Part shown: piece by piece, positions 61,960 through 64,000 of the stretch
Layout: every line of letters begins with the position of its first letter
How positions within the stretch are numbered: the first letter of the stretch is position 1
From: Pontibacter burrus
GTDB lineage: Bacteria > Bacteroidota > Bacteroidia > Cytophagales > Hymenobacteraceae
DNA length: 64,000 nt
Direction of reading: 5' to 3'
Assembly (NCBI RefSeq): GCF_010686685.1
Contig: NZ_JAAGWD010000008.1
Coordinates: 62,001 to 126,000 of the forward strand
Notes under the pieces: model-generated
Seen by the model: only the letters and a program-made list of their open reading frames with translations
Told to the model about the DNA's origin: nothing
Database searches by the model: none
Made by a program: the position numbers and the translations under genes

Positions 61960-62904
61960 TTAGCTTACATGCACTATAACTTTGCCACGTGTTTTGCGTG
62001 TTTCTACCTGCTCGTGGGCTTTGGCTATGTCTTCGAAATCATACACATGCGATACGTGTGCTGTCAGTTTTCCCTGGCTCATCAGATCCGCGATCTTTGC
62101 CATGTCTTCGCCGCTGGAGTGCACCAGGTAATTTTTGGCTTCAATATTCCGCTTTTTGGCTTCCTCCTGCACCGCTTCTTTTGCTCCGCCAAGTATAGAG
62201 ATCAGTTTACCGCCTTCCTTCAGGCATTTTAACGAGCGCAGCGAATTCTCCTCACCCAGCGAGTCGAGTACAATATCGGCATCCATCACCACGTCTTCTA
62301 CTTTATATTCGTTGTAATCGATCTGCTCATCTGCTCCCATGTTCATTATAAAATCGTGGTTCTCTTTGGATGCGGTGCCAATTACAAAAGCCTTAAAATA
62401 TTTGGCGATCTGTACCGCAAAATGTCCCACACCACCGGCAGCGGCATGCACCAGCACGCGCTGACCCGGCTGTATATCGGCTTCGTTTACCAATACCTGC
62501 CAGGCAGTAAGAGCAGCAAGAGTTGCGGCGGCGGCTTCGTGGTGCGGTATGTTAGCGGGCTTGTGTGCCAGGTGTGCTTCGGGTGCGGCTACATACTCAG
62601 CGTATGCTCTGCCATGCCCCGGGAAATTCACCATCCCAAATACCTCGTCGCCGGGTTTAAAGTAAGTTACCTTCTCCCCCGCTTCCACCACTTCTCCCGA
62701 AATGTCCCAGCCAAGAATAACAGGTTCAGTTTCTTTCAGCGTATTGTAGAGCGATTTGCCCTCGCGGGTTTTGGTGTCTACTGGGTTTATGCTAATGGCA
62801 CGTACCTTTACCAGTACTTCGTCGTCTTTTATAATAGGCGTATCGAGCTCGGTCAGCTGAAGGCTTTCCGGTGCGCCAGGTTCGTTTACTACAAATGCTT
62901 TCAT
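61960..62904 (-). CDS. NADP-dependent quinone oxidoreductase-type MDR
   Basis: 314 residues. Zinc-free medium-chain dehydrogenase: MKAFVVNEPGAPESLQLTELDTP, GWDISGEVVEAGEKVTYFKPGDEVFG, NAD(P)-binding VLVHAAAGGVGHFAVQIAKYFKAFVIGTAS, and a C-terminal GKLTAHVSHVYDFEDIAKAHEQVETRKTRGKVIVHV. Reduces quinones or enones with NADPH in this family. 33 bp upstream of the DinB-like gene on the same strand, so the two may be co-transcribed. Confidence 0.92.
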   Translation of the reverse strand: MKAFVVNEPGAPESLQLTELDTPIIKDDEVLVKVRAISINPVDTKTREGKSLYNTLKETEPVILGWDISGEVVEAGEKVTYFKPGDEVFGMVNFPGHGRAYAEYVAAPEAHLAHKPANIPHHEAAAATLAALTAWQVLVNEADIQPGQRVLVHAAAGGVGHFAVQIAKYFKAFVIGTASKENHDFIMNMGADEQIDYNEYKVEDVVMDADIVLDSLGEENSLRSLKCLKEGGKLISILGGAKEAVQEEAKKRNIEAKNYLVHSSGEDMAKIADLMSQGKLTAHVSHVYDFEDIAKAHEQVETRKTRGKVIVHVS

Positions 62905-63077
62905 AGTTATAGTTTAAATTAGCTTTATTATAGTTTCTTAACTTAAGATGTGACAAAAGGTTGTACAGATCGGCTTTGGTATGGTACCATCAGAAAAATC
63001 AAGCAAAGGCTGTTACTTCTTTATAACTTGCCTTCCCATTAGCTGCACACGTAGATAGCAGCGCATGAGTCAGAACT

Positions 63078-63299
63078 ATGGAAGAACAAAAGAACAACCC
63101 CTTGCACGGCAAAACACTGGAGCGCATACTGGTGCAGCTCGTAGATTATTATGGCTGGGACGAACTGGGCTATAAGATCAACATCAACAGCTTTAACAAT
63201 AACCCCAGCATAAACTCCAGCCTGAAATTCCTGCGTAAAACGCCCTGGGCCCGCCAGAAAGTAGAAGAACTGTACATCCAAACCTTTGCCAAAAAATAA
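63078..63299 (+). CDS. VF530-like (DUF2132) small protein
   Basis: 73 residues. [61 protein letters not shown] is the VF530 fold pattern, with the conserved GW-x-EL and FLRKTPWAR. Described structurally as small DNA-binding-like proteins; role unknown. Ends 2 bp before the following SRPBCC gene. Confidence 0.9.
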   Translation: MEEQKNNPLHGKTLERILVQLVDYYGWDELGYKININSFNNNPSINSSLKFLRKTPWARQKVEELYIQTFAKK

Positions 63300-63301
63300 G
63301 C

Positions 63302-63691
63302 ATGAAAGACTATAAGAAATACTACATTATTCCGGCCGAGCCCGAACTGGTATACGCCGCTCTCACCAACCCGCTCACCATACAAGCCTGGTCTGGCGAA
63401 GAAGCTGAAATGAGTACCGAACCCGGCTCCGAATTCTCATTATTCGAAGGCAGTATAGTTGGCAAAAACCTGGAATTTGAAGAAGGTAAAAAGCTGGTGC
63501 AGCAATGGTACTTCGGCGAGCAGGAAGAGCCCTCGATTGTAACTATAAAACTACACCCGCACAAATACGGCACCTCCGCCGAGCTGCGTCACACCAACAT
63601 CCCCGACCAGGATTATGATGATATAGTTGAAGGCTGGGATAACGTGTACTTCGGTTCGCTGATCGAGTTTTATGAAGACAATGAGGGGTAA
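63302..63691 (+). CDS. SRPBCC/START-like domain protein
   Basis: 129 residues. Layout: KKYYIIPAEPELVYAALTNPLTIQAWSGEEAEM, then GSIVGKNLEFEEGKKLVQQWYFGEQEEPSIVTIKLHPHKYGTSAELRHTNIPDQDYDDIVEGWDNVYFGSLIEFY. It is the AHSA1-like form of the Bet v1 fold. Likely operon with the VF530 gene. Confidence 0.86.
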   Translation: MKDYKKYYIIPAEPELVYAALTNPLTIQAWSGEEAEMSTEPGSEFSLFEGSIVGKNLEFEEGKKLVQQWYFGEQEEPSIVTIKLHPHKYGTSAELRHTNIPDQDYDDIVEGWDNVYFGSLIEFYEDNEG

Positions 63692-64000
63692 AACTTGTCT
63701 GAATAAGGATTTACAGGATTTTAGGATTTTCAGGATTGGAGCTGAGCTAGAGTGCTATTGTTAGCATTTAACCCACCCCTACCCCTCCCGGGAGGGGAAT
63801 TTTCTGCCATTACTACTTCACCAGTTATAGTTCTATAGTTACAGCCTATGATTCGGACAGGTCGCAGCCTGGCCCACGAAACTACCACCACGAAAAGGCG
63901 ATGCAACTATAGCCATTCAACAAACTATAGGAACACTTGCTATCGAATGATCTCAGTCTTTGGGTTGAGCGCCTTGTAGATTTCTGGTGCCGCCAGGCAT
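63692..64000. repeat. Gene-free end of window, copy of the mosaic repeat
   Basis: 63770-64000 repeats 10657-10879 in the same direction (C-rich hairpin, then the CACGAAAAGGCGATGCAAC and CAGTCTTTGGG modules), cut by the window end. No gene. Confidence 0.72.

Overview
The window looks like a chromosomal segment of an aerobic Bacteroidota bacterium, most likely Cytophagales and plausibly Hymenobacteraceae (Pontibacter-like). Evidence seen: a protein with a type IX secretion C-terminal signal, a TonB-type receptor of the carboxypeptidase-regulatory/plug family, an exosortase N (XrtN) with its VIT-domain substrate, and promoters of the Bacteroidota kind (TTTG, 19 nt, TAnnTTTG). Genes are mostly moderate in GC. 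The genus is inference; no rRNA is present. No transposase or prophage gene was recognised.

Layout. 1-9 kb: 3' part of topoisomerase III, a small lipoprotein, a Tyr/Gly/Ser-rich low-complexity protein, an outer-membrane barrel, a carbonic anhydrase/SulP pair (probable bicarbonate handling) and a two-component system. 9-12.4 kb: zinc-type CDF exporter, DUF1801 protein, a 1 kb gene-free stretch of repeats, a DsbA-like protein and an HPF-like ribosome factor. 12.6-20.3 kb: a membrane-protein cluster with its own winged-helix regulator, two identical palindromic operators, a DUF4153 protein and the XrtN sorting pair. 20.4-26.4 kb: S1/P1 nuclease, then a compact type II-C CRISPR-Cas locus (tracrRNA, cas9, cas1, cas2, eight-spacer array). 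26.5-38.9 kb: housekeeping, signalling and envelope genes, including a hybrid kinase, a 2-hydroxyacid dehydrogenase with an AraC regulator, a porin/DoxX pair and a metal-binding HMA protein. 39.0-40.2 kb: an AT-rich islet with a TIR-domain membrane protein. 40.4-51.3 kb: SDR, MFS, an HMA-AraC fusion regulator, a frameshifted lipoprotein, a CAT-anticodon tRNA, HAD phosphatase, M50 protease, rhodanese and a T9SS cargo protein. 51.3-64 kb: PASTA protein, a double-length D-Ala-D-Ala ligase, phosphoglycerate kinase, S51 peptidase, LysR, threonine synthase and small SRPBCC/DinB/VF530 proteins.

How parts work together. In the CRISPR locus both guide RNAs run leftward while the protein genes run rightward: the anti-repeat, a good promoter and a terminator place the tracrRNA on the minus strand just before cas9, and an intrinsic terminator beside cas2 faces the array. 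In the XrtN cluster, the winged-helix protein is encoded between two copies of the same 17-bp palindrome, so it probably represses both its own transcription unit and the one leading toward the sorting genes.

Two things are not explained by genes. First, the octamer AACTATAG/CTATAGTT is scattered at very high density in genes and gaps on both strands, but I do not find it in the AT-rich TIR islet. Second, the gene-free stretches are built from recurring modules: a mosaic repeat of several hundred bases, a ~105-bp element with inverted ends, and C-rich hairpins.
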